A stretch of 64,000 nucleotides of DNA from Colletes latitarsis (lineage: Eukaryota > Arthropoda > Insecta > Hymenoptera > Colletidae): NCBI RefSeq assembly GCF_051014445.1, contig NC_135137.1, positions 22,879,501 to 22,943,500 of the forward strand. Direction: 5' to 3'. This document shows positions 11,161 to 22,007 of the stretch, piece by piece; position 1 is the stretch's first letter, and every line of letters starts with the position of its first letter. The notes under the pieces are model-generated. The model saw only the letters and a program-made list of their open reading frames with translations, was not told the DNA's origin and searched no databases. The position numbers and the translations under genes were made by a program.

Positions 11161-11802
11161 AAGGAATGTTCGCGAACGAACCGGCTTCGATTTTGATGAA
11201 ATTTCGTACACTTATAAAGCAGCCAAAAATAATCGACACGTATTTTTTTTTAGCTGCGGTAACTCGAGTTTAAGGAGTGAAACCACCCCTTGAAGTTTTG
11301 GTTCGAAATGGCTATCTCGAAAACGGAATGACATACGAAAAAATTATTAATGGGCCAGGTTAATGATTTCTTATGTACAATAACATGGTGTTAAAAAATT
11401 TAACAAAATACAATTTGCTTATAACAAAAAAAAATGTATTAACATAATTTTTCATTTTATTGAAATTTTCATAATGACAGAAAATGACGAGCATTTTATC
11501 CCAAATCCATTGGTATGTAATATTTTAAAATTGCCTTCTATAGTTTTGCAGATTTTGATAATTTACATCTTGCGCGTACATCCACTATGGTAGTAGCCGT
11601 TCTAACTTTGATTTTAATGAAGCACTGTTGGCTTGCACTAAATTATACAATAATAAGTAACAAGTAACAATAACAGTGAGAAGTTTTTTAACAGCAATGA
11701 AAAGATTACATAATTGTTTTTATTACCCACCTATGACATCATGGCAAAGGTGGAGCGATTTATAAATTATAAATACATACAGTGTGTATAGCAATTACTC
11801 TA
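11161..11802. repeat. Left arm of a 5.6-kb inverted-repeat unit
   Basis: Starting AAGGAATGTTCGCGAAC, this arm is the reverse complement of about 16255-16772 with substitutions and small indels. Shared blocks include CGAAGCCGG, AAAATAATCGACACGTATTT, CCACCCCTTGAAGTTTTGG, TAACAAGTAACA and GTATAGCAATTA. The arms enclose a Copia element, a MITE and a piggyBac-like C-terminus. No target duplication is obvious at the outer ends. Confidence 0.75.
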
Positions 11803-11982
11803 TGTAGTTTCTTTTAGAGTTAAATAAATATTATATATATTAATTCAAATTCAATATATTACAAATCATGTCAATCATGTCAATGAGAATAATAACAGAC
11901 AATCAGTAACACTTTGGTTACTAATGAAATCACTTCACTTAACACAATCACGCGGCACGGATTATAAATTCATTTTCTAACA
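11803..11982 (-). repeat. Copia-1 3' LTR
   Basis: Minus-strand sequence TGTTAGAAAATG... begins directly after a polypurine tract and runs to about ...GAAACTACA, giving an LTR of about 180 bp with TG...CA ends. The lower boundary is inferred from where similarity to the inverted-repeat arm resumes. No matching 5' LTR is found, because the element is truncated at 14.9 kb. Confidence 0.55.
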
Positions 11983-11992
11983 CCTCCTCTTA
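11983..11992 (-). promoter_or_regulatory. Copia-1 polypurine tract
   Basis: TAAGAGGAGG on the minus strand lies immediately upstream of the 3' LTR. This is the expected plus-strand priming site of an LTR retrotransposon. Confidence 0.65.
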
Positions 11993-12037
11993 ATACGCGC
12001 CTTACATTAATTACATTTTTCATTATTGTATAAACAT

Positions 12038-14924
12038 TCATGCATTACTTAAGTTTCTTAAACCTATTGCATCTATACAAAAATAATGTTTTTTTTTGGT
12101 CATTGGCTTAGTTAATACATCAGCTGGCATACGGTCGGACGGTAAGTATTCCACAGAGAAAGTTTCTTTCTTTAACACATCTCGCAAAAAGTGAAACCTT
12201 ATATCAATATGTTTGGTTCGCGGATGAACTATCGGATTTTTCGCCAACAATTGTGCTCCAATATTGTCACCATAAATATACATTTTTGCGAATTCTTCCA
12301 ACCCGATTTCTTTCAGAATTTCCTGTAGATAAAGTCCCCCTTTCACAGCCTCGGTCAGCGTCATGTATTCGGCTTCTGTGGAAGACAACGTCACCGTGCG
12401 TTGTTTTTGCGATTTCCATGTTACAGGACCTTGTGAAATCTTTATTACGTACCCAGTATACGATTTTCTGTCTACTTGGCACCTTCCCCAATCAGCATCA
12501 ACATATACAGATGCACCCTCATTTGGATTCCTAAAAGTAATGCCATGATTAATAGTACCTTTTAAGTACCTGAGGACCCTCTTTGCCGCTGCCCAATGCT
12601 CGTCACCATAACATTCGTTAAACTGAGCAAGAGCGCTGACAGCATACGCAATATCCGGTCTGGTAGCGACCGCCAAATACATTAGGGCCCCAACTAATTC
12701 GCGGTACGGTCTCTTCTTAGTTCCATTACCCTTCGCATTATTCAAAACTGTGTTTTTATCCATTGGAGTGGCCACAGGATTACAGTCAGCTAAACCGTAT
12801 TTTTCGAGGAGATCCATTATATATTTTCTTTGAGACATACTTATCTCTTGTGCCTCCTGCCGAATCTCAATACCTAAACAATAATTTACTCGACCAAGAT
12901 CCTTAATATCAAATTCTTTTGCCATCCCTTCTTTAATACTTTTGATTCACCCTTTGTTATTGGATATAATCAACATATCATCCACATATATGATAACATA
13001 CAACCTATCATTCTCGTGCTTTCCGTGGTATAAACAAGGATCTGCTACTGTTGCTTGCAATCCCAACTTTCTTAGATTTTGGCTAAGTTTCTCGTGCCAT
13101 TGTCTTCCTGCTTGACGTAATCCGTAGATTGCCTTCGTCAATAGACACACTCCATCGTTGCTGCGATCAACTTCTTTTAATAAATTTTTGGCAGTCTCTC
13201 TTATCCGCTTGTTTTCCTTTATATCTTTTGCAATTTCTTGTAAGCAGTTTTCCAATTGATCAGGCATTTCCATGAATATTTCTTCCCGAAGATTCCCGTT
13301 CAAATACGCCCCTGTCACATCAACCTGTTCCACGGTCATATTCATCTTGACCGCCAACGACAACAATAATCTTATTGTCTCCAACCTAGCTACAGGAGCA
13401 AACGTTTCATTAAAATCTATTCCTGGACGTTGTGCGAATCCTCTTGCCACAACCCTAGCCTTGCGTTTATCCAAGGACCCATCTGCCTTATATTTGTTCG
13501 TAAGTACCGTTCTCGAACCTATAACCTTCTTGTCTTTTGGCCTTTCCACAATTTTGAATGTATTATTTTTTATTAAATTAGTTATCTCTGATTTTATAGC
13601 CTGTTTCCATTCTAACTCATTTTCCCCATTTAGGGCGTCTCTTACCGATATTTCTGCTATCCCAGCTGCTTGCTGTAAAACAGAATTATCTTCTTCTTCT
13701 TCAATTTCATTCGGTTGACCTTCGACTTCGATTTCTCCAGTATCCACCGATTCATTTTCATTTTCACCCATTCCTGTGATATTCTCTTCTTCTTCGTTGG
13801 ATTCCACTATTCGCATTTGATATAATTTTCTGGGACGACCTCTTTTTCCTGTTCGAATCATTTTTGGTCTTCCCGGGGCTCGGCACTGGCGTTGACATGT
13901 TTCCATTGATTCTTCTTCTCGTTCTAATTCTCTTATACTTAGTGTTTCAGGAGTCTCGATAACCAATTCACCTGTCCGTACTTGACTTTCAGTACTATTT
14001 GGCAAACAAATCAACGGGATCATTCCCGATTCCAAGCTCTGATCTTCTTCAAAATTATACGTTTTATTTCCATAGTTATAGTCATCCTCGATAACCCTTA
14101 TATCTCTGGAAACAACCAATTTTCTTTCATTAGGTAACCATACCTTGTACGCCTTTGATATTTCCGAATAGCCGATAAATATTCCCATTTTTGTCTTTTG
14201 ATCAAATTTCTTTTTCCCAGGATCCTTATTTAACAAATATGTTTTTGCACCAAATGTCCTCAAATGCGCTAATCGGGGTAACCTTTTGTTCCACAATTCG
14301 AATGGAGTCTTTCCATTCAGAGTCTTCGTAGGACATCTATTTCTTATATAATTTGTGGTATCCATCGCAGTTGCCCAAAACCTTTCCGACAATCCAGCAT
14401 GCAGCAGTAAACATCGAGTCATTTCGACAAGAGTACGATTCTTTCGTTCGGCCACCCCGTTTTGCTCGGGGGTATATGGCACTGTCAATCTTCTTGTTAT
14501 ACCATTTTGTCGCAAAAATTCTTCAAACTGTCCATTACAGTACTCTCGCCCATTATCAGTTTGTAAATTTTTCAATTTACACCCTGTATGTGATTCCGCG
14601 TAGTTTTTAAAATCCTTAAATGCACGGAACACTTCATACTTTCCTTTCAGAAAATAAAGCCTACACCACCTGGAATAATCGTCGATAAAGGATACTACAT
14701 ACCTATATCCTCCTAGGGATTCTTTATTCATCGGACCACGCACATCCGAATGCACAATTTCTAACAATTTAGAACTCCTTGGGCTTCTCTCTGGAAAAGG
14801 TGTCGAAGTTAACTTTCCTCGAATACACGTTTCACATGTGGGTAGTGTTTTTTCTCCATTCAAATTTATTCCTATGGCATTTTCCTTTTTGGCCAAATAC
14901 AATAATTCTGGAATGCATTTGGTT
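12038..14924 (-). pseudogene. Copia-1 pol: integrase, RT and RNase H
   Basis: Read from 14924 downwards, the frame carries the integrase zinc-finger cysteines (CETC), then the D,D35E core: HSDVRGP, LQTDNGREY and PEQNGVAERKNRT with 35 residues between the second Asp and the Glu. An acidic linker follows, then RT blocks ARGFAQRPGIDFNETFAPVA, VDVTGAYLNG and IIYVDDMLII. After a single in-frame TGA at 12947-12949 come RPDIAYAVSAL, LRYLKGT, VDADWG, LSSTEAEYM and the RNase H end HIDIRFHFLRD. The frame is otherwise continuous across both halves, so one stop is the main lesion. Gag, protease and the integrase N-terminus are missing because the element ends at the MITE at 14936. Ty1/Copia order (IN before RT) is clear. 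Confidence 0.92.
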
Positions 14925-14935
14925 TTTCATCTGTA

Positions 14936-16098
14936 CAGGGTATTCGGCCACCCCTGGGAAAAATTTTAATGGGAGATTCTAGAGGCCAAAATAAGATGGG
15001 AATAAAGAATATTAATTTGTTGATGGAGGCTTTGTTAAAAAGTTAACAAAATTAAATTAAAAAATGTTAAATCATTTTGAAAAATTATTTTTGGTTGCGG
15101 GTTTCAGTTATAATCATTGTTGGTGGATACACATACCCCTGAAATCCTACCCACTTTGGAGAAAAAAAATCTGAAATTTTTAGATGAAATTAAAAAATTT
15201 CAAATCATACTAAAAAAATTATATGTAGTTACAGGGGTCAATTATAAGCATTTTTGGTGAATAGACATACCCCGAAATCCTACGCACTTTCAAGAAAAAA
15301 ATTCTTTACCGAAAATCTAATGTGAGGCCAGAAATGCTTCCTTGAAATTTCATGCATATCTTTAAAACGTCATAACTTCTGAACGGATTGAAGGATTTTA
15401 ATGTTTAAAAAAGCAATCAACGCGTATTTTAGTAGAGAATATGTAGAAATTCTAAAAATGTTGGAAAAGTTGCTCCTTGATCCCGTAAAATGTGAGAAAC
15501 CCCATAAAAGTGGTCTAATTTTTAAACGGCCATAACTCCTACAATAGTAAAAATATCTCATTGAAGTTTTTTTCTGAAGCAGAGCCCATGGCCACCTACA
15601 AAAAAGTATTAGATAATTTATCTGTAGGGTGTCAAACAAAATTATTAAAAATTAAAACCGAATTTTTAAGAAAAATCGACAGGTGCCTAAATTTTTCAGC
15701 GAAAAAAAAATATTTCAGAACGTTCTGGAAAAATTATTTTCGATTGCGCGGGTCAATTACAATCATTATTGGTGAATAGACATACCCTCAAATTCCTACC
15801 CACTTTGGAGAAAAGAATTCGAGAAAGTGTGAAATTTTTCGAGAAAATTAAAAAATTTTAAATCGTTCTGGAAAAATTATTTTCGGTTGCAGGGGTCACT
15901 ACGATAATTTTTGGTAAATAGACCTACTCGCGAAATCCTACCCACTTTCTAAAAAAAAATTCAGTACGGGCGAAGCTTTAAACATTAATAACTTTTTAAT
16001 GAAGCCTCCATCAACAAATTAGTATTCTTGATTTCCGTCTTATTTTGGCCTCCAGAATCTCCCATTAAAATTTTTTCCAGGAGTGGCGGAATACCCTG
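14936..16098. repeat. MITE copy 2 (1163 bp) with internal repeats
   Basis: Ends CAGGGTATTCGG...CGGAATACCCTG have TA on the left and CA (a decayed TA) on the right. The interior contains four or five imperfect copies of a ~90-100-bp module with ATTATTTTYGGTTGC, GGTCAATTACAATCAT and GAAATCCTACCCACTTT motifs, in direct and inverted arrangement. It also holds a block with ATAACTTCTGAACGGATTG. The same modules make up the copies at 48508 and 54171. It joins Copia-1 on its left to a piggyBac-like C-terminus on its right. Confidence 0.85.
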
Positions 16099-16104
16099 CA
16101 TAGA

Positions 16105-16265
16105 TGAAAAACCAAATGCTATCCAGAATCCTGTTGAGTACTGCTATTCTGTTGAAAATGAACCAAGATGCCATATTTGCGGTGGGAATAATTAAATGTG
16201 CATGGTGTAAGAAATCTTTATGTTTCAAACATTTTTTCGACGAGTACCACTATTGTCGGAACTAC
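16105..16265 (+). pseudogene. piggyBac-like transposase C-terminus (zinc-binding)
   Basis: Plus-strand frames read RCHICGGNN and, after a shift, CAWCKKSLCFKHFFDEYHYC, then a stop. The spaced C-x2-C ... C-x2-C-x4-C-x-H-x6-C pattern, ending shortly before the stop, is typical of the cysteine-rich domain that closes piggyBac transposases. A better preserved relative lies at 58.5-59.2 kb. The catalytic domain is absent. The downstream inverted-repeat arm (16255-16772) could be its 3' flank, which is inference. Confidence 0.5.
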
Positions 16266-16772
16266 ATAGAATAATTGCTATACAAACTGTATGTATTTAT
16301 ACTTTGCCACGATGTCATAGGTGGGCAATAAACATAATTAATCTTTTCATTGCTGTTAAGAAACTTGTTACTGTTATTGTTATTTGTTACTTGTTACTGT
16401 ATAATTTAATGCAAGCCTACAGTGCTTCATTAAAATCAAAGTTAGAACGGCTACTACCATAGTGGATGTACGTGCAAAATGAAAAATTAAGATAATACAT
16501 TTTTTTTTGTTATAAGCAAATTGTATTTTGTTAAATTTTTTAACACCATGTTTTTGTACATAAGAAATCATTAACCTTGCCCATTAATAATTTTTTCGTA
16601 TATCATTCCGTTTTCGAGATAGCCATTTCGAACCAAAACTTCAAGGGGTGGTTTCACTTCTTAAACTCGAGTTACCGCAGCTAAAAAAAATACGTGTCGA
16701 TTATTTTTGGCTGCTTTATAAGTGTATGAAATTTCATCAAAATCGAAGCCGGACCGTTCGCGAAAGTTCCTT
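16255..16772. repeat. Right arm of the 5.6-kb inverted-repeat unit
   Basis: Reverse complement of 11161-11802, ending CGCGAAAGTTCCTT. See the left arm. The following 300 bp (16773-17098) are AT-rich and hold nothing recognised. Confidence 0.75.
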
Positions 16773-17098
16773 GTAAGTCATATATTTCTTGTTTCGAGAC
16801 ATTTAATGAATTGCATTTGAATAAATTAAAAAATATTTTTATATTATGCAACATTTTAATTTAGAATTTTATTAGTCTTGGTTAAAGAAAACTTATTATG
16901 AATATGAAATTTGAGTGAATTTCATATGAAAATGTTTTTAGAGTTTGAATTGACTTAGACCATTTTCAAAATTAACTGAATGTCCTATAAATGACTTAAA
17001 GCAATAAAAAACTACGAGTTTTATTAGAAACAATAATTTTAATGAAATAATTCATGAACATTTATTAATTATTTTTAAAAAGTAATGTATTTTTATCA

Positions 17099-18473
17099 TT
17101 ATGAGTTTTTAAGATTCGTAAAATGTTCCTGAAAAACTGGAGGGATGTATGGTAGTAAACGCATAATATCTTTATGTTTTTCTTCCGTTACTGGTTTAGT
17201 GGTGATGTATAATGGAAGTAATTTAATATTTCTGTATATTTTTGGTCTTCCTCTTTTAGGTGAAAGATCCAAAATGTGGTATTTAGAATCACCTAAAGAA
17301 GTTTTATAGAATATTGTTACGCCGGGGAGTATTACTCGTCGAACGCCGCATATTATGGTACGGAAAAATTAACACAACAAAAATAGCACAACGTAACACA
17401 ACTGTAACGCAAACTATAAACTTTATTGACAAGGATGCTTTTCGATACATTCGTTCGTCACGAGATCTATCGTAGTTCTCTTCTTCAAATCGTTTCCGGT
17501 TTCTCAGCAACCGGAAGGCACGGGATCTCGCATCCGCTCGTTTTGTGTGGTAGCTTCACCTTATCGCGAAGCCTCTTCACACCATTGCGACAATGCAATT
17601 TCGCGGTATTGCGCGGCATCTTCATACCGTCGCAACAATATCTTATAAGGTTCATTTTTCAAGAGCCTCATCCATTGAATTTGCAGCCAAGAGACAGATT
17701 CGCCCGCGGTATTTTTTACTCTTCTTGTCGTTGACTCTTCTAGAGGTTTCGTTGAAATAAAATCCGGCTGCGACATTCGTTTTACCGAAAATGTATTTCT
17801 CCTTCTACACTTTTCTATCAATTCATAATAATGCTTAGGGTTGTACGAGTAATTTGCTTTTTTTATTTTCATTTCTATCAACTCAAGATCACGGTCATTC
17901 GGTAGAAAGGAATGACCAGATACCAAAAATTTGTGGTCTATCGTTTCAATATTATTATTTAATGACTGAATAATTTTCATCCATGTCAATGCTACTTTAA
18001 TGTTACGATTTTGGCCTGAACAAGCATCACTGTAAGTTATTACGTGTTTTTGAGTAGTTATATCCTCCATGTGCATTAAAATGCATGATGCTACTTACTG
18101 TGCACCTCTTGAAGCTGTAGTTTCATCCCATACATACATCTTGATATTGTCATCATGGAAATTATGGAAACCCAAGTTGTATACGTACATATTTCGCTTA
18201 TAAGAAGCTAACGAAACAGAAAGTTTTGGATACGGGAGTGCTTTTTGCAAATCAAATGAGAATCCATAATATGCCCTGGGATTTTCTTTTGTTTTTCTCT
18301 GGTCTTCTGCAAGACAGTTTCTAGCTTGTTCGGCATTTTGCAAATGTAAATCATGACTTTGTCTAAGATGTAACTTCTCTTCCGCATTACTGCATGCTTT
18401 GATTTTTCCCTTCAGTAAATCGCATGTTTAGCATGTGTCTTTTCGAGGAGCATGGAAAGAATTAAATTCAGTA
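17099..18473 (-). pseudogene. Unplaced transposase-like gene (TaseX), interrupted
   Basis: The minus-strand frame runs from about 18473, with a Cys-containing segment (APRKDTC), an Ala/Glu-rich helix (SNAEEKLHLRQSHD), ENPRAYYGFSFDLQKALPYP, and MYVWDETTASRGAQ. After one in-frame stop near 18096 come ITYSDACSGQNRNIKVALTW, IETIDHKFLVSGHSFLPNDR, DLELIEMKIKKA and a C-terminal tail ending near PYIPPVFQEHF before the stop at 17099. Invariant-looking Asp, Glu and His residues (W-DE, DACxGQN, GHSxxPNDRD-x-IE) suggest an RNase H-like DDE fold. I have seen this pattern in anonymous insect repeats but cannot name the superfamily. A 323-bp solo LTR at 17315-17637 splits the C-terminal part, and excising it restores the frame. 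The N-terminus is lost at the Gypsy boundary near 18474. Confidence 0.6.
17315..17637. mobile_element. Solo LTR (323 bp) inside TaseX
   Basis: Sequence TGTTACGCC...GCAACA with TG...CA ends is flanked on both sides by ATAT (17311-17314 and 17638-17641). Removing it with one ATAT rejoins the TaseX reading frame, which is strong evidence for a clean insertion. No internal retrotransposon sequence remains, so this is a recombination product of an LTR element. Confidence 0.85.
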
Positions 18474-18625
18474 TTGTAGGATGGCTGAGCGTAAAAACGT
18501 TTAAAGTTTCCAAAAAAGGCTTTATTCGTAACAGTGGCCTCCAAGGAGTCCGGGCTAAGACTAACCGTCTTCTCCCCGTTCTTTCTAAAATACCCATTCA
18601 CACACACACTCACATACGCAACCCG
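18474..18625 (-). repeat. Probable 3' LTR end of Gypsy-2
   Basis: A purine-rich stretch on the minus strand (ACGGGGAGAAGACGG) and an AATAAAG signal lie between the Gypsy-2 pol end and TaseX. The boundary with TaseX falls near TGTAGGATGG at 18474. The LTR start is not defined and no partner LTR is seen. Confidence 0.35.
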
Positions 18626-20247
18626 GTGCCCGGTGGCACGTGTTCGGTGGCACGTGTTCGATGACACGTGCCCGGTAGCGGTACCAATTTTTCGGCCGCC
18701 CAAGTCCCTTTATATGGGATCTGGGATACTTGAAACCCTTCAATATCCTTGATAACGTAACGATCGTTCCTTAATACTTTCGCGACTTCGTATGGACCTT
18801 TGAATTCTGGTACTAATTTAGGCGTATTACTGCTATTTTCAAAGTTCCTAATCATGACTTTATCTCCTACTTGGTACACTCGCGCTGGCTTACGTTTCTT
18901 ATCAAAATTCCGCTTGTTCACTAACGACCGTTTTTCTATTTGCTCGGCTGCCCTTGCACGTTTGGCAATCAGATCTCGATCGTTGTCTTGTTTTCCCGCG
19001 GTTTCTAGCACATCTCTCAAACTATCAATAACTTGACCACGCTGCTACATTCCGAATAACAGCATGCTCGGGGTTTTGCCGGTAGATTTATTTACAGTAT
19101 TATTACACACATATTCCACATCTGCTAAAATCTCATACCATTCACAATTTTTCTCGTCCGCCAGTTTGGCTATTATCGGAAGAATTGTCCGATTCACACG
19201 TTCGGCCTGCCCGTTAGCTCGCGGTGAGGCGGTAGCAACCTTAATATGCACTACGTTTTGTTCTTTCATAAAATCTTCGAACGCACAAGAAGTAAAACAC
19301 GTACCTCTATCTGAAACTATTTTTATTGGCCTACTATACGTTTCAAAATAATTCTTTAAATTCTTAATAGCCTCCGCCGAGCTCGTGTTTTTTGTTGCAT
19401 ATAATTTAATGTACTTCGTAGACCCATCGACAACCAAGAAAATGTGTCGTTTTTTCGCAGACCGGCCTTTCGTCATTGGTTCCAAATGATCGATATGGAG
19501 AGTAACAAACGGTTTATTCTCCTTCGGGATTCCATGTAAAAACCCCTCTTCCTTTCCTGACTTTGGCGTAAAAGCGATACACTTTAAACAAGCTTTTATA
19601 TGAATGTTTACTTCTTCTTTTAGTTTTGGAAACCAGTAACTATTTAAAATGTTTTCTACTGTTTTTTCAGGACCTACGTGTCCCATTTCGTTATGGTATT
19701 TTTGTAATATACTATACTCTAATAGCGTTGGAACATAAAATAGAGCACGATCCTTCATTTTCCGATAGATAAGACCATTTGTCATTTCAAAACTTTTATC
19801 GTTGGAATTTTCTAATTTTTCTCTGATTTTAACTATTTCCGGATCACTGTTTTGACATAATACTAAGTTCCTATCAAACGAATTATCATTTATCACCAAA
19901 ATTTGTCGACTGAGCGCGTCTACATGACCCATCCGGGAGCTAAATCTATGCTCGAGCGTGAAATTAAAATTTTGCAATCCTAAAACCCATCGAGCTATTC
20001 GCGGATTTGTTTCTTTCTTATTCAAGGTTAAACTAAGAGTTTGACAATCCATAACTATTTTAAATTGGATACCCATTAAATACGTTCGAAACCTTCGTAA
20101 TGCATAAATGATTGCTAGCGTCTCCAACTCGAAACTGTGATATTTAGCTTCTGTGTCCGTAATTCTCTTTGAGAAATAGAATACAGGATGAAATTTTTGA
20201 TCTGTTTTGTCGTGTACGTCGCGACAACGTTGAAATAGTTGGCTCAC
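18610..20247 (-). pseudogene. Gypsy-2 pol C-terminal half: RNase H and integrase
   Basis: From 20247 downwards: RNase H residues FHPVFYFSKRITDTEAKYHS, FELETLAIIYALRRFRTYL and VMDCQTL. Next is the integrase HHCC zinc finger (KYHNEMGHVGPEKT ... CLKCIAF). The catalytic core follows, with LHIDHLEPMTKG, VSDRGTCFTS and ASPRANGQAERVNRTI. Then a single TAG at 19042-19044, and finally the C-terminal chromatin or DNA-binding part YQVGDKVMIRNF and FKGPYEVAKVL. Everything is in one frame except that stop. It continues the RT at 20746-21594, from which it is separated by an insert of about 500 bp. It belongs to the same Gypsy type as Gypsy-B at 44-48 kb. Confidence 0.9.
18626..18681. repeat. Four 14-bp tandem repeats
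   Basis: GTGCCCGGTGGCAC is followed by three variants of the same 14-mer (18640, 18654, 18668). Two of the junctions form CACGTG. The array covers the extreme C-terminal codons of the Gypsy-2 integrase. Because 14 is not a multiple of three, each unit shifts the frame, so the array has reshaped the protein end. Confidence 0.85.
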
Positions 20248-20249
20248 GA

Positions 20250-20795
20250 CGAAGTAAAAAATGCTGGTTGGTTTAATAACTTATTTATTTGTGAAGCGCG
20301 ATTGAAATTAGTCCACGGCGAGGACCTTTACAATAATCTCGTTCGGAGTTTTTAGAGTAAATTCTCTGTCGGATTTTTGGAGTAATCTCTCGTCTCGTTG
20401 TTCGCAGTTACTTTATATATCTAATTTTAGTGGGTGGAGACGCCGAAATTGGAATGGAAAATTGGGAGTGGTTTATCAGGCATTGGCTAGTTGGGAAAAA
20501 TGTAGGCTGGGACCTAGGGAAAGGAGTGGAGGTATGCATAAGGCTGTTTTGGAAAAGGAAAGTCGGTTAAGAGGACACCAGGGTGAATCTAAACATATTG
20601 GAAATACGGGTGGTCGAGCAGCGTCTCCAACTACCTAGCAGACGTCTGGTCTTAAAGGTACCACTTGCCCAGGCGACGAAAAATTCGTAATAAAGAGGCG
20701 AGCAAGTGGTTGGGCCTACCCTAACACTTGGGCCCTTTCTAAGTGTTATATTGCGTCGCGACGGGACGCTCGAGTGTCTGCGACGCAACATGTTT
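20250..20795. mobile_element. LTR-like insertion splitting Gypsy-2 RT and RNase H
   Basis: About 500 bp of non-pol sequence lie between the RT end (GFGAILMQKK) and the next conserved RNase H block (KFHPVFYFSK), which are adjacent in intact Gypsy elements. The insert ends CGACGCAACA on the right and contains AATAAAG near 20687, consistent with a solo LTR. I could not define an exact target duplication, so the class is uncertain. Confidence 0.4.
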
Positions 20796-21594
20796 TCTTT
20801 TGCATCAAAATCGCACCAAACCCTATTGTACTCGTATCGCAATGTAGCTCTATTTCGTCGCGTGGATAATAGATACTTAATATTGGAGCTTTAATTAATA
20901 AACTTTCCAATGTTTCGAACGCGTGAACTTCCTCCGGTCCGAATGTGAAATCCACACCTTTCCTCGTTAAATTATAAAGCGGTTTGGCTATTGTCGAAAA
21001 ATTCTCTATGAACTTACGAAAATATGAACAAAGGCCAATGAAACTCTGCACATCGCGAACGTTATGTGGTACCGAAAATTTCCTTACGTCGTTGATTCCA
21101 CGTTCGGTCGGTCGAATGCCCTCGCTCGTAACGACGTAGCCTAAATACTCTAATTTAGTCTGCAAAAATTTGCATTTATCCAATCTTAACTCGAGTTTAT
21201 TCGCGACACATAACTTAAAAACTCGCTCTAAAATCCGTAAATGATGATCTATTGTAACAGTTGCAATAAGAAAATCATCCAAATATACCGATAGATCCCC
21301 GGATGTGATTAAATTTCTAAATATCTGCGTAATGTATCGTTGGAATTTCAGTGGTCCGTCCTTTAAGCCGAATGGCATCTTCGTGCACTCGTACTGTCCC
21401 AGTGGCGTAACGAACGACGTATACTTAATTGAATTTTCGTGCATCTTAATATGAAAAAATCCGTCCTTTAAATCTAATAATGTGAAATATTTTTTCCCTT
21501 GCAACAGATCCAACTGATCTTCTATCAATGTTAATGGAAAATTGTCCCGCTTAGTTACTTTATTTAATTTCCTACAATCGATACACATTCGCAA
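20796..21594 (-). pseudogene. Gypsy-2 reverse transcriptase
   Basis: The minus-strand RT has CIDCRKLNKVTKRDNFPL, LLDLKDGFFHI (first catalytic Asp), MPFGLKDGPLKFQRY and YLDDFLIAT (YxDD intact). It continues through the connection domain FLQTKLEYLGYVV and FIGLCSYFRKFI to the RNase H start DTSTIGFGAILMQ. No stop occurs within it. Upstream protease and gag are missing: at 21595 the frame meets the 3' end of LINE-1. The YLDD box and the lysine/aspartate pattern place it with Gypsy-B rather than the K02A2-like Gypsy-D. Confidence 0.9.
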
Positions 21595-21597
21595 TTC

Positions 21598-21921
21598 TCA
21601 GTTTTTAAGTGGGAGAAACAGTTCCATATTTTGTAGCTTTTTAATTAACTTGACCCTTAAACTGTCGTAAAGCCTACATTGCCAAACCACATGATTGATG
21701 TCTTCGATTTCATGGTTGCATTTACGTGTAGGATCGCTTATTATCTTAATGCGGACGAGGGAGGTAGCAAAATTATAATGCCCAGACCTAATACGGTTTA
21801 TTGTAACAATAAATTCTCTTCTGTGTTTCCCCCAATAGTACCAAGGTCTGCTACAGTCATTGAAATATAATTGAAAGTATTTCGTCCCTTTAAAGGCACC
21901 CTGGTCCGTGATTATATTCAA
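21598..21921 (-). pseudogene. LINE-1 ORF2 C-terminal tail
   Basis: Out of frame with the RNase H piece, it encodes FKGTKYFQLYF, PWYYWGKHRREFIVTINRIR and the cysteine pattern CNHEIEDINHVVWQC, ending at a stop just before the Gypsy-2 junction. The C-x-H-x-C arrangement is the usual zinc-knuckle-like tail after LINE RNase H domains. The frame lost between 21921 and 22008 marks a small indel. Confidence 0.8.
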
Positions 21922-22007
21922 AGTGTTCTGTCTAGCATTTTCTTTATAAATTTCAAAAATGTCGGTAAATGGAATTTTTTAAATATCCAAGTTATTCAAA
22001 TGTGTAG

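Noticed and set aside
14936..16098. CRISPR-like array from the repeated ~90-bp modules
   Set aside because: Modules are long, diverged and in both orientations, without regular spacers, in a eukaryotic MITE.
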